DNA of 64,000 bases from positions 62,001-126,000 of the forward strand of contig JBJLEZ010000010.1 in NCBI GenBank assembly GCA_045565695.1, read 5' to 3'. Origin of the DNA: GCA-2690565 sp002457235 (GTDB lineage: Bacteria; Verrucomicrobiota; Verrucomicrobiia; Opitutales; Coraliomargaritaceae). The notes under the pieces were generated by a model. It was not told the DNA's origin. It saw nothing but the letters and a program-made list of their open reading frames with translations, and made no database searches. Shown here piece after piece: positions 35,033 through 44,800 of this stretch (positions within the stretch are counted from its first letter, which is position 1; each line of letters begins with the position of its first letter). The translations under genes were made by a program, and so were the position numbers.

Positions 35033-36419
35033 CCCACCAATCATCATTACCTAGTGTCGGAAAGACTCTGTCCTTCATTTGGGCATTCCAGTTTTCCCAC
35101 TGCTTAATCAGTTTATTAGAGTAGAGGCTTTCTTTTAAGATAATATTATTAGCTTCTTCAATATCTTCTTTGAGAGAGTATAACTCACATCCGTTTTTTT
35201 CCCACTGCTTGGCAGCTACAATTTTTTTATCTTGATGTCTTACTGCCATAGCATTCTGTTCCCATTTTCTCCAAAAGAGATACTCGTGCGGTTTTCCTTT
35301 CTTTTCTCCAGTGAGAAAAGGAATAAGGTTTACTCCATCTAAAGCTTTTTCTGAATCAATTGAAGCTCCTGCGAGTTCTGCAATCGTAGCCATAATATCT
35401 AAAGAAATAACAGGATTTGAATAAACAATGCCTCCTGAGATTTTTTCTGGCCACTGCATTGCAAAAGGAACTCGGGTACCACCTTCATACAGGTCTCCTT
35501 TAGCGCCTCTTAATGGAAAGTTATTCGAAGCATGTTTTACTGGGCCTCCGTTATCCGATAAGAAAAAGATAATCGTATTATCCTTTATATTTTCATTCTC
35601 TAATTTTTCTAAAACTTTTCCTACTCCATCATCAACTGCACTAATCATCGCGCAGTAACGCTTTCTTCCCCAGTTTTCTACATTTTCAAATCGATCCAAG
35701 TACTTTTTTGTAGCCTGAAATGGAGTATGAGGAGCATTATATGATAGAAATAGCATAAACGGAGAATTATTTTCTTTTTTATGCTGATCGATAAAATCGA
35801 TAGCGGCATCAGTTAATGCTTCGGTAAGATATTTTTCAAGTTCCACGGCTTTATGGTTTTCTCGAAGTTTCGTGCTATACCATTGCCACCTTTTCGAAAC
35901 TTTAGTTATATCTTCTACTGTGAGCATTTCCGGCATGTAATTATGGCCTCCAGATAAAAATCCATAAAAATAATCAAAACCTCTTTTTAGAGGATGAAAT
36001 TTTGGATGTGTTCCTAAGTGCCATTTGCCAACGATAGCACTTTTGTATCCCACCTTTTTCAATACATCTGCCATAGTATCTTCTGTAAGAGGCAAACCAG
36101 CGGTTTCATTATTCGGATCCTGTGTTGGATTTGTAGTAAATCCAAAGCGGTCTTGATATCGACCCGTTATAAAACCAGCTCTACTAGGTCCGCATACTGG
36201 AAAAGAAACATAGCCATCCGTAAATTTTACACCGTTTTCTGCGATAGAATCTATATATGGTGTAGGTATTTCTTTTGAACCATTAAAGCCTACATCATGA
36301 TACCCTTGATCATCTGTCATAATAACAATGAGATTAGGTTTTTTTTCTCCAAGAAGCAAAATGGCTGAGCTTAAAATCAGCACAGATAGTTTTATTGAGG
36401 TGTGAATATAATATTTCAT
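35025..36419 (-). CDS. Exported type I sulfatase (CGPSR)
   Basis: Signal peptide (IKLSVLILSSAILLLG), then PNLIVIMTDDQGYHDVGFNG and formylglycine motif C76-G-P-S-R with AGFITGRYQDRFGF. IVGKWHLGTHPKFHPLKRGFD, LFLSYNAPHTPFQATKKYLDRF, IIFFLSDNGGPVKHASNN and LRGAKGDLYEGGTRVPF are typical of arylsulfatase A-like S1 enzymes with N-acetylgalactosamine-6-sulfatase-like layout. Last gene of the operon that runs from 41.5 kb; the AraC gene ends four bases upstream of it. Sulfate position not known. Confidence 0.94.
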   Translation of the reverse strand: MKYYIHTSIKLSVLILSSAILLLGEKKPNLIVIMTDDQGYHDVGFNGSKEIPTPYIDSIAENGVKFTDGYVSFPVCGPSRAGFITGRYQDRFGFTTNPTQDPNNETAGLPLTEDTMADVLKKVGYKSAIVGKWHLGTHPKFHPLKRGFDYFYGFLSGGHNYMPEMLTVEDITKVSKRWQWYSTKLRENHKAVELEKYLTEALTDAAIDFIDQHKKENNSPFMLFLSYNAPHTPFQATKKYLDRFENVENWGRKRYCAMISAVDDGVGKVLEKLENENIKDNTIIFFLSDNGGPVKHASNNFPLRGAKGDLYEGGTRVPFAMQWPEKISGGIVYSNPVISLDIMATIAELAGASIDSEKALDGVNLIPFLTGEKKGKPHEYLFWRKWEQNAMAVRHQDKKIVAAKQWEKNGCELYSLKEDIEEANNIILKESLYSNKLIKQWENWNAQMKDRVFPTLGNDDWWER

Positions 36420-36423
36420 TTTA

Positions 36424-37323
36424 TTATTTCAGTAAGGATTCGATTTTAATTTTTTCAGTTCTCTCGGGCTTTTTCTTAACCTCGCTAGGTGTGGCCTTGA
36501 ATACTCTTTTAAATGCAGTGGCAAAACTCTGACTACTCTGAAATCCAACAATTTGAGCAACTTCACTAATATTCATAGATGAGCTTACAAGAAGCTCATA
36601 GCCTTTGATTAAGCGAATTTTCCACAGGCTTGCCATAGGACTTTCGCCCAATGAGCTTCTAAAGGCTTTTGTTAGTTTACTTTCAGATACCGCTAGATGT
36701 TCAGCTAGTAGTTTAAGATCCCAGAATTTGCCAAATTCTCGATCAAACAAATCAACTGCTTGTAATACAGTTGGATTTTGAGAGATGGGCAGAAGGGTAT
36801 TCAATTCTTTTTGTTCTTCTTTGTGAACAATCTCTTGAAGCGAAAATATAAAGGATATAAAAGCATGTTCAGCTATTTCTTTACTAAATATAGATTTTGA
36901 TACGTGCTCATTAATTATAGTTCTTAAGAGAGACTTATATTTAGGTTTGTAACGCTCAATCGTATAAGAAAAGTTTTCCCATTTTTTAATAAGATGCGGT
37001 AAATCCTTGAGCGATTTTTCAAGTGCAAAGCCTATCCATAGGCAATGATTATACGGATAATGTTGTTCAAGTCTTTCCATAACACAGTTTTTAGAAATAA
37101 GCATAAAATGACCATTTGCCAGTGTTTCTTCTTTTCCATTTATTTTGAATGAGCACTCACCTTCGAGTTGTAAGAGGAAGGTATAATTCTCAAGTTTTTT
37201 TGAGGAAGGTTTTAGCTTAGGCGATGACCAATGTTCTCCAAGCGATGTAACGCTATCAATAAATACATCACTTCCGTAAATACTGAATCCTGAATATACT
37301 CCTTCTGGTAAGTCTATTGGCAT
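36424..37323 (-). CDS. AraC-family transcriptional regulator
   Basis: 299 residues. The N-terminal part (FLLQLEGECSFKINGKEETL, FMLISKNCVME) is a cupin-like sensor domain. The C-terminal 100 residues carry two helix-turn-helix units: LKLLAEHLAVSESKLTKAFRSSLGESPMASL and ISEVAQIVGFQSSQSFATAFKRVF, ending KATPSEVKKK. AraC regulators of this size usually activate neighbouring sugar operons when the sensor binds an oligosaccharide. It is embedded between two sulfatase genes and is the only regulator seen in the window, so it is the best candidate for control of the region. Confidence 0.93.
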   Translation of the reverse strand: MPIDLPEGVYSGFSIYGSDVFIDSVTSLGEHWSSPKLKPSSKKLENYTFLLQLEGECSFKINGKEETLANGHFMLISKNCVMERLEQHYPYNHCLWIGFALEKSLKDLPHLIKKWENFSYTIERYKPKYKSLLRTIINEHVSKSIFSKEIAEHAFISFIFSLQEIVHKEEQKELNTLLPISQNPTVLQAVDLFDREFGKFWDLKLLAEHLAVSESKLTKAFRSSLGESPMASLWKIRLIKGYELLVSSSMNISEVAQIVGFQSSQSFATAFKRVFKATPSEVKKKPERTEKIKIESLLK

Positions 37324-37343
37324 ATGTTTTTCTAAAATGGGTA

Positions 37344-38738
37344 TTAAACGTTAATTAATTCACTTGCGACATTTTCAAGAGTTGCTTCGTGTCGATCAAT
37401 TTCATTTTCAAGTCGCTTGCAATGACTTTTATATCGGGCATCAAAAGCTAGATTCTTTGTTTCATAAGGGTCATTTAGTAAGTCAAATAGTTGTCTTGTT
37501 GAGGAGCCATAATAGCGAATATATTTGTATTGCTTATCAACGACCATACGCCCTTGAACTTTACTTTGTGCGTGCAAGTATTTACGCCATTGGACCGCTG
37601 TATTTTCAACGAGTGGTTTTAGGCTTTTCCCCTTAAGGTCATCAGGAGGCTTTATGCCAGCATAATCACAGAAAGTAGGAAAGAAATCGAGTCCGGAAAC
37701 TAAATGTGAATCATCTATTCTGCCTTTCGTGAATGCTTTTGGGAAGCTAACAAAAGTAGGAACCCTTGATGATGTATCATAGAAGTTGTCTTTAAAAAGC
37801 ATTCGGTGATATCCATTTGCATCTCCATGATCTGAACTAAAAATTATAACGGTATTTTCATAATCACTAGAACTTTCCAGAATACTCAGTATATAGCCAA
37901 CATTAGCATCCACCATTTCAACCATTCGGTAATACATCCATGCTTGGTGACCCCAGTTTTCCTCTGTCCAATCCTCTGTAAATTTAATTAAACCATTATG
38001 CATTTTTTTGAGGAACTCTGGTTCTCGCTTATCGTAATTGAAGTTTGGCGGGTAAGGCGGTAGTTGGTGCTTTAATTCTTCAAAAGGGAAGCTGTGTTTT
38101 GCTTTGCGTGCTGCATTGCCACAATCATGAGGATTCATTAATCCGATTTGAGCAAAGAAAGGACGTCTTTTATCTCTATTGTTGAGGAATGCTTCAAATG
38201 AGAGAGCGATTAAATTATCACCGTATTCACCTTGGGGGTGGGAGCTGTGTGGAACAAGCTGGAACGAGTTATCTAAGCTCCTCCCCGGAACATGCCATTT
38301 GCCGATGTGTACAGTTTGATAACCGTTTTCTCCTAGCCATTGACCATAATCCGGTAAGTCGTTTCTCAGTGGACGATTGTTTTTGACGACATTATTTTCG
38401 CTTGGAAATCGGCTGGTTGCCCAACTGGCTCTCGCAGGACAACAAATCGGGTCAGGTGTGTAGCTTTTTGAAAAATTAACACTGCGTTCAGCTAAACGAT
38501 CAATGTTCGGCGTATTCACGTAAGAGTTTCCATGACAACTCAATGCCATGTGGCTGAGCTGATCTAAATTGAGAAAAATCAGATTAGGACTCTGGGAAGA
38601 AAGCGATCTATTTGCATTATTAGGTGCACCCTGTGACTCTTTGAAAAAAGTGGCTAATGATAAGAAGCTACTAGCTTTGAGGAAGTCTCTACGGCTAAAA
38701 GAATCGATCGATGTTTGATGTGGTTGATTGTGCTCCAT
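37344..38738 (-). CDS. Tat-exported type I sulfatase (CCPAR)
   Basis: The N-terminus has a twin-arginine signal: FSRRDFLKASSFLSLATFF (R16, R17), unlike the Sec signals of the other exported sulfatases. The fold starts PNLIFLNLDQLSHMALSCHG. The modification site is C99-C-P-A-R followed by ASWATSRFPSEN. HIGKWHVPGR, AQIGLMNPHDCG, VIIFSSDHGDANGYHRM and LFDLLNDPYETKNLA complete it. Metal-binding acidic residue is NLDQ rather than DD. Tat export suggests folding, and perhaps metal and formylglycine acquisition, before translocation. It lies between the AraC gene and the 273-residue orphan with gaps of 20 and six bases. Confidence 0.92.
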   Translation of the reverse strand: MEHNQPHQTSIDSFSRRDFLKASSFLSLATFFKESQGAPNNANRSLSSQSPNLIFLNLDQLSHMALSCHGNSYVNTPNIDRLAERSVNFSKSYTPDPICCPARASWATSRFPSENNVVKNNRPLRNDLPDYGQWLGENGYQTVHIGKWHVPGRSLDNSFQLVPHSSHPQGEYGDNLIALSFEAFLNNRDKRRPFFAQIGLMNPHDCGNAARKAKHSFPFEELKHQLPPYPPNFNYDKREPEFLKKMHNGLIKFTEDWTEENWGHQAWMYYRMVEMVDANVGYILSILESSSDYENTVIIFSSDHGDANGYHRMLFKDNFYDTSSRVPTFVSFPKAFTKGRIDDSHLVSGLDFFPTFCDYAGIKPPDDLKGKSLKPLVENTAVQWRKYLHAQSKVQGRMVVDKQYKYIRYYGSSTRQLFDLLNDPYETKNLAFDARYKSHCKRLENEIDRHEATLENVASELINV

Positions 38739-38744
38739 CTTGTT

Positions 38745-39566
38745 CTAAATATTTTTTATGTCCTGTAAAATGTAAGCTACATTATGCCCAAGTATAGCGA
38801 TGACTCTCGAGGCAGCATCTTTCCAAAAATATAAGGGCAAAGAAGAAAGACCTGCTAATGCGAAACCGGTGAGTTTAAATTGGCCATTTTCAGTATCGAG
38901 GGTTTGCTTTTTAAGTGGTATGATACTTAGTTTGTTTCGCATTATTGTCAGGTCATCGAGTAAATTAATCGACTCTATCGGAGTGACTTTGTTCGTTTGA
39001 ATACGTTCGATGAAAGTGTAAAGGGTCGTTGTTTGGTGATTGCTTTTGTAACTGACCGTAGGCCGATCATTTAAGTCTGTAAGCGTTATAGTCTTGTTCT
39101 TTGTTCGGCCTTTTCTTTCCACTATGGGGAGTGAATGGAATCGATAAAAGCGATGCGGTAATAATGCATTTGTTTTATAGTGATAATCCCAAGAATTAAT
39201 CGTACCATAGTCATTATTAGAATAATTGATATTGGCATTTATGATTTGTTTAGATGATTTTGGGCTTTCTGTCCAAATCGCCCATTCTCTAATATGCTCA
39301 ACGGATAAAGAAAGATTTTTTGAATTGCTTAGACTAAGATCGGATTTCCTCGTTAATTTTAAGCTGCCCTCTGATTTTACCTGGGGAATAGGATAGCGTT
39401 CACCATTTTCAGTGAAATATTTGTAATTTCTTTGTGCGTATATTTGATAATGTGATTCAAATGGGGCATTTGGGTCAAAATCTTGATTTACAAAATCCTT
39501 TAAATATTGGGGCCAATTGCACTGTGGGTTTTGTTTATTTTGGTCGTAGTCGAATGAAAGATGCAT
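38745..39566 (-). CDS. Protein of unknown function, 273 residues, in a sulfatase operon
   Basis: I do not recognise this protein. It starts MHLSFDYDQNKQNPQCNWPQ, has no signal peptide, and is rich in aromatic and polar residues. Visible stretches are FESHYQIYAQRNYKYFTENG, NSWDYHYKTNALLPHRFYRF and, near the end, a more hydrophobic LTGFALAGLSSLPLYFWKDA. The composition suggests a mainly beta-strand soluble protein. It lies between the beta-helix gene (13-base gap) and the Tat-sulfatase gene (six-base gap), so it is co-transcribed with both. Tight spacing and the length of the open frame support a real gene. Confidence 0.75.
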   Translation of the reverse strand: MHLSFDYDQNKQNPQCNWPQYLKDFVNQDFDPNAPFESHYQIYAQRNYKYFTENGERYPIPQVKSEGSLKLTRKSDLSLSNSKNLSLSVEHIREWAIWTESPKSSKQIINANINYSNNDYGTINSWDYHYKTNALLPHRFYRFHSLPIVERKGRTKNKTITLTDLNDRPTVSYKSNHQTTTLYTFIERIQTNKVTPIESINLLDDLTIMRNKLSIIPLKKQTLDTENGQFKLTGFALAGLSSLPLYFWKDAASRVIAILGHNVAYILQDIKNI

Positions 39567-39579
39567 AGCAGTAAAAATT

Positions 39580-41520
39580 TTAATTTAAAGATACTGTAAG
39601 TTTTATAAATTTTTTGGAGCTCTCGGTTGTAGGAATTGAGATGGTTTTGTATCCAGACCCATTCATAGCACTGACTTGGCCTGAATCGATTGTTGTCCAA
39701 GTGTTAAGGTCATCTGATACGTAAGTTTGATAATCAACGCCAAGCGCATTCGAATAATATTCGAATGCCAAAGAATTTTCATTTATGCCTAAATTATTAT
39801 AGGGAAGGGTACCTATTAAATTATTTAATGGATTTAGATCAAAAGCATAGGCTTCTAGGTTTGAAACACCATCGTTGTTGCTATCAGCTAATAGCTGACT
39901 GTCCCCAGCCATTCCTTGGCTAATAAACCAGAGAGGGATGCTAGACTCAATGGCACCGATATCAGGCTGACCGATAATTGGATTGCCAAAGAAATCTTCG
40001 GTTACCGTCAAATCTGATGTTGATAGTATAGTATCTCCATCTAATGGCGATATGTTAATGCTTTGATCAACAATACGATTGCTATTTTGCGGAATATAGT
40101 CGACGGCAGAGAAGCCGTTTAAGTTAACAAATTGAGGGTTTCCACTATATCGATTGAAGGTATTGAAATAATTACCCAATGTGTCGAATCGCCAATCTCT
40201 CCAAGTTAAATTATTGCTATAATTTAGATTATTATTTTGAGCGGAACTGTTATAAAGGTTGGGTCCATTTGAATTATACGTAGGATTTTCTCTTAGGTAT
40301 AATGCGTTATTCGCAATCAGAGCATTTTCTGCCGTATCTTCGATTTGAAAATTTGGGGATATACCTAAGTGAGTGTAAATTGTATTATTGTAAATGTAAG
40401 TATAGTAGGGGCCTTCTCGCGTGCCATTTTGTCCAGTATAGCCACCTAGCCAAAATACATTCCCATACTGAAGGGCATTTCCGTAATTAGTTCCAGGGGA
40501 TGCGACTCCTTTTATCCTAGTCCCATCGTTTATACTAATATTGTATCGATATATAGAGCCATTGTTTTTACCCATCAGTTCGACGAAGCCGCCTTCGTTA
40601 TCAATGCTTAGATTGTATTGAAAAATATTTTTTTCATTACCTATATCGATATGTGCGCCACAAGAATCCGTATGCCCTCGAGCTCCCATAAAGGTATTTT
40701 TTTCCACTAGGACATTTTTAGTATACCATGTCCAAAGCCCAGAACCACTTCCATCAATTGCATTATTATATCCCGTATTTGAAGTGAGATTTCCTTTAAC
40801 AAGTGCGTTATCAACTTTGCCGATTTGAATGCCCGCTTTGTTAACTCGGCTGATAGTATTATTCAATATGGTTAAATTTTCATGATAATATGCATTTGGG
40901 GTTGCGGGGGTCCCATCGCTATTCGTTCCGGCCCATTTGTTGATCGTTATTCCGGCTCCGATTATATCTTCGATGACACAATTCTCTATGGTAATATCTG
41001 AGAAGGTTCGGTTACTCGTGTTACCGACAATGAAGCTTATTGCAGTTGATGCAGCCACGTCGTGAATGTATAGATCATGTAAATGGTAATCATTATAAAC
41101 TTCTGGCACATTCGAATTGCTCCATGCTGTTATTTCAATTCCTCCGCTTGTGATTTCCAGATCGGCTATTTCAATATGCTCACACAATTGAAGGTAAATA
41201 GCACTGTTATTCGTTCCTGCGTCTATAATCGGTCTCGGCAGACTGGTGTCGCCATAAGCGGATATTAATATGGGTTGTTCAATAGTTCCCGAATCACTCG
41301 TAAGGTTAATTTGTCCAATAAAAGTTTGTCCACGCTTGAACAAAATTTGATCACCGGTCGTGTAATTTCTTTGATTCACTTTGTTAATGGTTTTCCAAGG
41401 AGTCGATTCACTCAAACCATTATAAACATCATTGCCTATGTTGCTATCAATGTAATAAGTAGCAGAAAATAAGGATGAAGACAAAAGTGTGGGTATAAGT
41501 AGACAGTATTTTTTTAGCAT
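39580..41520 (-). CDS. Secreted right-handed parallel beta-helix protein (putative glycan-active enzyme)
   Basis: 646 residues with a signal peptide (YCLLIPTLLSSSLFS). It begins ATYYIDSNIGNDVYNGLSES and TPWKTINKVNQ, the usual head of verrucomicrobial/bacteroidal beta-helix proteins, then has many short repeats of the type HIEIADLEITSGG, VLVEKNTF, IFQYNLSIDNEGGF. Near the end are an EF-hand-like DSNNDGVSNLEAYAFDLNPLNN spacer and a C-terminal module (YQTYVSDDLNTWTTID ... KKFIKLTVSLN). Iota-carrageenases (GH82), GH110 and polysaccharide lyases share this fold, but I cannot assign a family. It heads the minus-strand operon and is homologous at its N-terminus to the protein at 58.2 kb. Confidence 0.85.
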   Translation of the reverse strand: MLKKYCLLIPTLLSSSLFSATYYIDSNIGNDVYNGLSESTPWKTINKVNQRNYTTGDQILFKRGQTFIGQINLTSDSGTIEQPILISAYGDTSLPRPIIDAGTNNSAIYLQLCEHIEIADLEITSGGIEITAWSNSNVPEVYNDYHLHDLYIHDVAASTAISFIVGNTSNRTFSDITIENCVIEDIIGAGITINKWAGTNSDGTPATPNAYYHENLTILNNTISRVNKAGIQIGKVDNALVKGNLTSNTGYNNAIDGSGSGLWTWYTKNVLVEKNTFMGARGHTDSCGAHIDIGNEKNIFQYNLSIDNEGGFVELMGKNNGSIYRYNISINDGTRIKGVASPGTNYGNALQYGNVFWLGGYTGQNGTREGPYYTYIYNNTIYTHLGISPNFQIEDTAENALIANNALYLRENPTYNSNGPNLYNSSAQNNNLNYSNNLTWRDWRFDTLGNYFNTFNRYSGNPQFVNLNGFSAVDYIPQNSNRIVDQSINISPLDGDTILSTSDLTVTEDFFGNPIIGQPDIGAIESSIPLWFISQGMAGDSQLLADSNNDGVSNLEAYAFDLNPLNNLIGTLPYNNLGINENSLAFEYYSNALGVDYQTYVSDDLNTWTTIDSGQVSAMNGSGYKTISIPTTESSKKFIKLTVSLN

Positions 41521-41606
41521 CTATGTTTAAGTATCATTTGACCGTTTATAAAGACAATCGTTATTGTTCTATTTTTGTTTTTAAAATAATCCTTTCTGTG
41601 TCCAAA

Positions 41607-41621
41607 ACGTTTTCGAAACGT
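41607..41621. promoter_or_regulatory. 15-bp palindrome ACGTTT-TCG-AAACGT in a divergent promoter region
   Basis: A perfect inverted repeat with six-base arms sits 86 bases upstream of the beta-helix start on the minus strand. Its form resembles LacI-family operators. It lies in the 298-base divergent gap between 41520 and 41819, where I see no gene. Confidence 0.4.
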
Positions 41622-41818
41622 GATTTTGTGCTTTTTCAAAAGAGCAGCCCAATCACGCTAAATCTCATAATTATCTCATGCCTTTTTGAACTTATTTAAT
41701 TACTTCAATAAATAATGTTTTTCAAGTCATACTTAGAAGTTATTTATTTGATTTAAGTTCCAACCCTTTAACTATATCTAATCATTTTTAAAATCTTTCT
41801 ATTCTACTTTTACCCTAC

Positions 41819-44800
41819 ATGAAAAAATTATTTATTTTAATACCGCTTATTTTAATATTTGGGTCTTTCTTAACTGCTCAAACAACGGTTGGAGATGCTC
41901 TTAGTGTTAATTTTATTAATCCAAATACATCCGATACTGCATGGAAAATAAACAAAATGACTATTGGCCCCAATGCCAGTGAGTCCTTTGGTTTAGCCAA
42001 TTATGACGGAAATTCGACAAGTACTTTCTTGTCCGCTAGTGCATGGAATAATTTAGATATAAAAAATGGCACTGGAGCACAAGGAGAGGATGCCTCTGTA
42101 TATCATAATTTACCTGTGCTGAATGATAGCAATGGGAATTCTCTTACTGTCAGCGGGAGTTTTTCGGGCCGCTTGCAAAACGGAAGCAATTGGGCTTCAC
42201 CGGTGGATAATACTGACTTTAAAGATACAGTCTATTTTTCTACCTATACTGTATGGAATATGGTTAATATGGTACCCATGGTTCATCTTCGTGATTTAAA
42301 TAGTTACGCTGGGACATACGACTTAATTGTCTACACCCATTCAACAAGTACTTCGCCTCAAAGTGTTGCTGGCATTATCTCAGTAGAATTGGATGAAGTC
42401 AGAGATAACATAGATCACAATGTTGATGGTACAATTGGAGATGTTGATACGAATGAGGACGGAGAAATTCAGATATCAGAATACGGTGTAGTTTCTATAG
42501 AAAGTGCTAGCCTAGACTATTCCTCTGGTCCAGTACAACCCGTTGTTTTTACAGGTCTTTCAGCAAACAATATCAATATATCTGCTTACAATGTTGGTAA
42601 CAATTCAGATTCAATGTTTATGGTTGGTGGCTTTCAAATCATCCCAACCTCTGCACCTACTGCTTCTGTTGATCCCGTTTTAACGATCACTTCCAGTGAA
42701 GGCGGTTCTACGGATTTAGAGGGTTCAAATAGCTATACTTCCGGATCAAGTGTAACAGTCAATGCAACTCCTGATACGGGATACGAATTTGTGGGTTGGA
42801 CTGGTTCTGTATCGAGCTCTGAAAACCCTCTCACCATTACTATTGATTCTACCACGAATTTAGAAGCAAACTTTGAAGCACTTTTAACAGTCGATGAGAG
42901 TGCTTTGATCGCTGTAGGATGGAATACTATAGATAATGCGGATGGTTACACATCAAGTGATGTAAATCCTGCAGATGATAGCACTCCTGATTCTCAAATC
43001 GCTAATTTTGCTGGGATTTTGGGTACCGCCGTAACCACCGTTTCAAACAATGGAGGCGGGAAAGTGGTTTTCCCTTCTGCAGATAATAATGGTGATACCT
43101 CTTACGGATCAAAAAGTTTCCTTGAATCTGTTTCATCAACTAGTGGTGTTCGTTTAGATACTTACAGTGCCGCGAACAGCCAATTAGATATCAAGATGAC
43201 CAACAATTCAGGTTTAGATGTAACCGTTGCGGGAATCCATTTTGATGCTAAGCTTAATTTTGGTGTTGAAGGTGCTGAAATGAGTATCGCTCACTTAAGT
43301 AGTGCAAGTGATCTGCTTGATACAAATCCAGATGGCAGTACTTTAAATTCAAGAAATTTTTCAAATAAAATTATCCCAGGAGGATCAACTGGCTGGTCTA
43401 ATTATGACATCAGTCCGGGCTTGATGACAGATCTTGTGCTTGCCGATGGAGAGTCCGCCGCTTTTAGGATTTCGTTGAATCAAGTCAACAGTGTTAATTC
43501 TGGTGTTTATTTTGATAATCTAGGGATCTCCATTTTACCAATTGATGGACAGTCATTATTGACTGTTCAAAGCTCAGTCGGTGGTACGGTTGATAATCTC
43601 GGTTCTGCTTTCAAAACCACAGGTGAAAGCGTCGCTATTACAGCGACTCCTGATGCGGGTTACGAATTCACTGGATGGACTGGAAGTGAAAGCTCGGACA
43701 ATCCTTTAACAGTGACATTGGATTCAGCCTTATCCTTAGTAGCAAACTTTGAAGCACTATTAACAGTAGATGAGAGTGCTGTGATTGCCGTTGGATGGAG
43801 CACCATAGACAATGCACTTTCATCCGAAAACGAAGAGACTGCAGGTGGTGGTAGTAATACCGCAAATAGTGTAAATCCAGCTAATGATAGCACCCCGGAT
43901 TCCCAAATAGCTAATTTTATAGGTGCTTTGGGAACTTCGGTATCAGCAGATTCATCCAATGGTGGCGGTCGTGTTGTTTACACTGCGGCTGACAATCTTA
44001 GTGATACTTCTTTTGGGTCTAAAAGTTTCCTAGAAGCGGTTTCTTCCGCGAGTGGTCTTAAACTTGACACTTTTAACGCACCAAACAGTCAATTAGATAT
44101 TAAGTTAACTAACAATTCTGGTTCTGATGTAACTGTTGCAGGAATCCATTTTGATGCTAAACTCAGTTTTGGTACAGAAGGTAGTCAAATTAATGTTTCT
44201 CATTTCAGTAGTGCAAGTGATCTGCTTGATACAAATCCAAGCGGATCTGTTTTCAATTCAAGATCTCTTTCAAGTACAAATATTGCTGGCGATTCTACAG
44301 CATGGGTCAATTACGATATTAGTGCAGGTTCTATAACAGATCTTGTTTTAGAAGACGGCGAATCAGCTGCTTTTAGAATATCTGTGGACAAGATAAATGA
44401 GGTTAATTCTGGGGTACTTTTAGACAATATAGGTATCTCTATTTTACCTTTACAAGGGCAATCACTTCTAAGAGTCAGTTCTTCTTCCGGAGGTACTGTT
44501 GATAATCTAGGGTCTTCTTTCAAAACAACAGGTGAAAGTGTCACTCTCACTGCAACTGCGGATGCAGGATATGAATTCATAAGTTGGACTGGTAGCACCA
44601 GCCTAGATAATCCTTTGACCGTTACGGTTGATGAAGCATCGACAATTATTGCAAATTTCCAACCTCTTTTCGACGATAACGCAGTAGTCATTGTCGGTTG
44701 GAATTCCTTCCCTATTAACAGTAGTTCAAACGTTTCTAGCGAGGCTCCTGATACGGTTGCTAATGGTTTTAGCGGCAATCTTGGAACATCTGTTTATGGA

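Noticed and set aside
44311..44778. Open frame of 155 codons on the minus strand opposite the 1326-residue gene
   Set aside because: It is antisense to strongly conserved repeat modules, has no start context or known motif, and similar antisense frames occur opposite the other copies.
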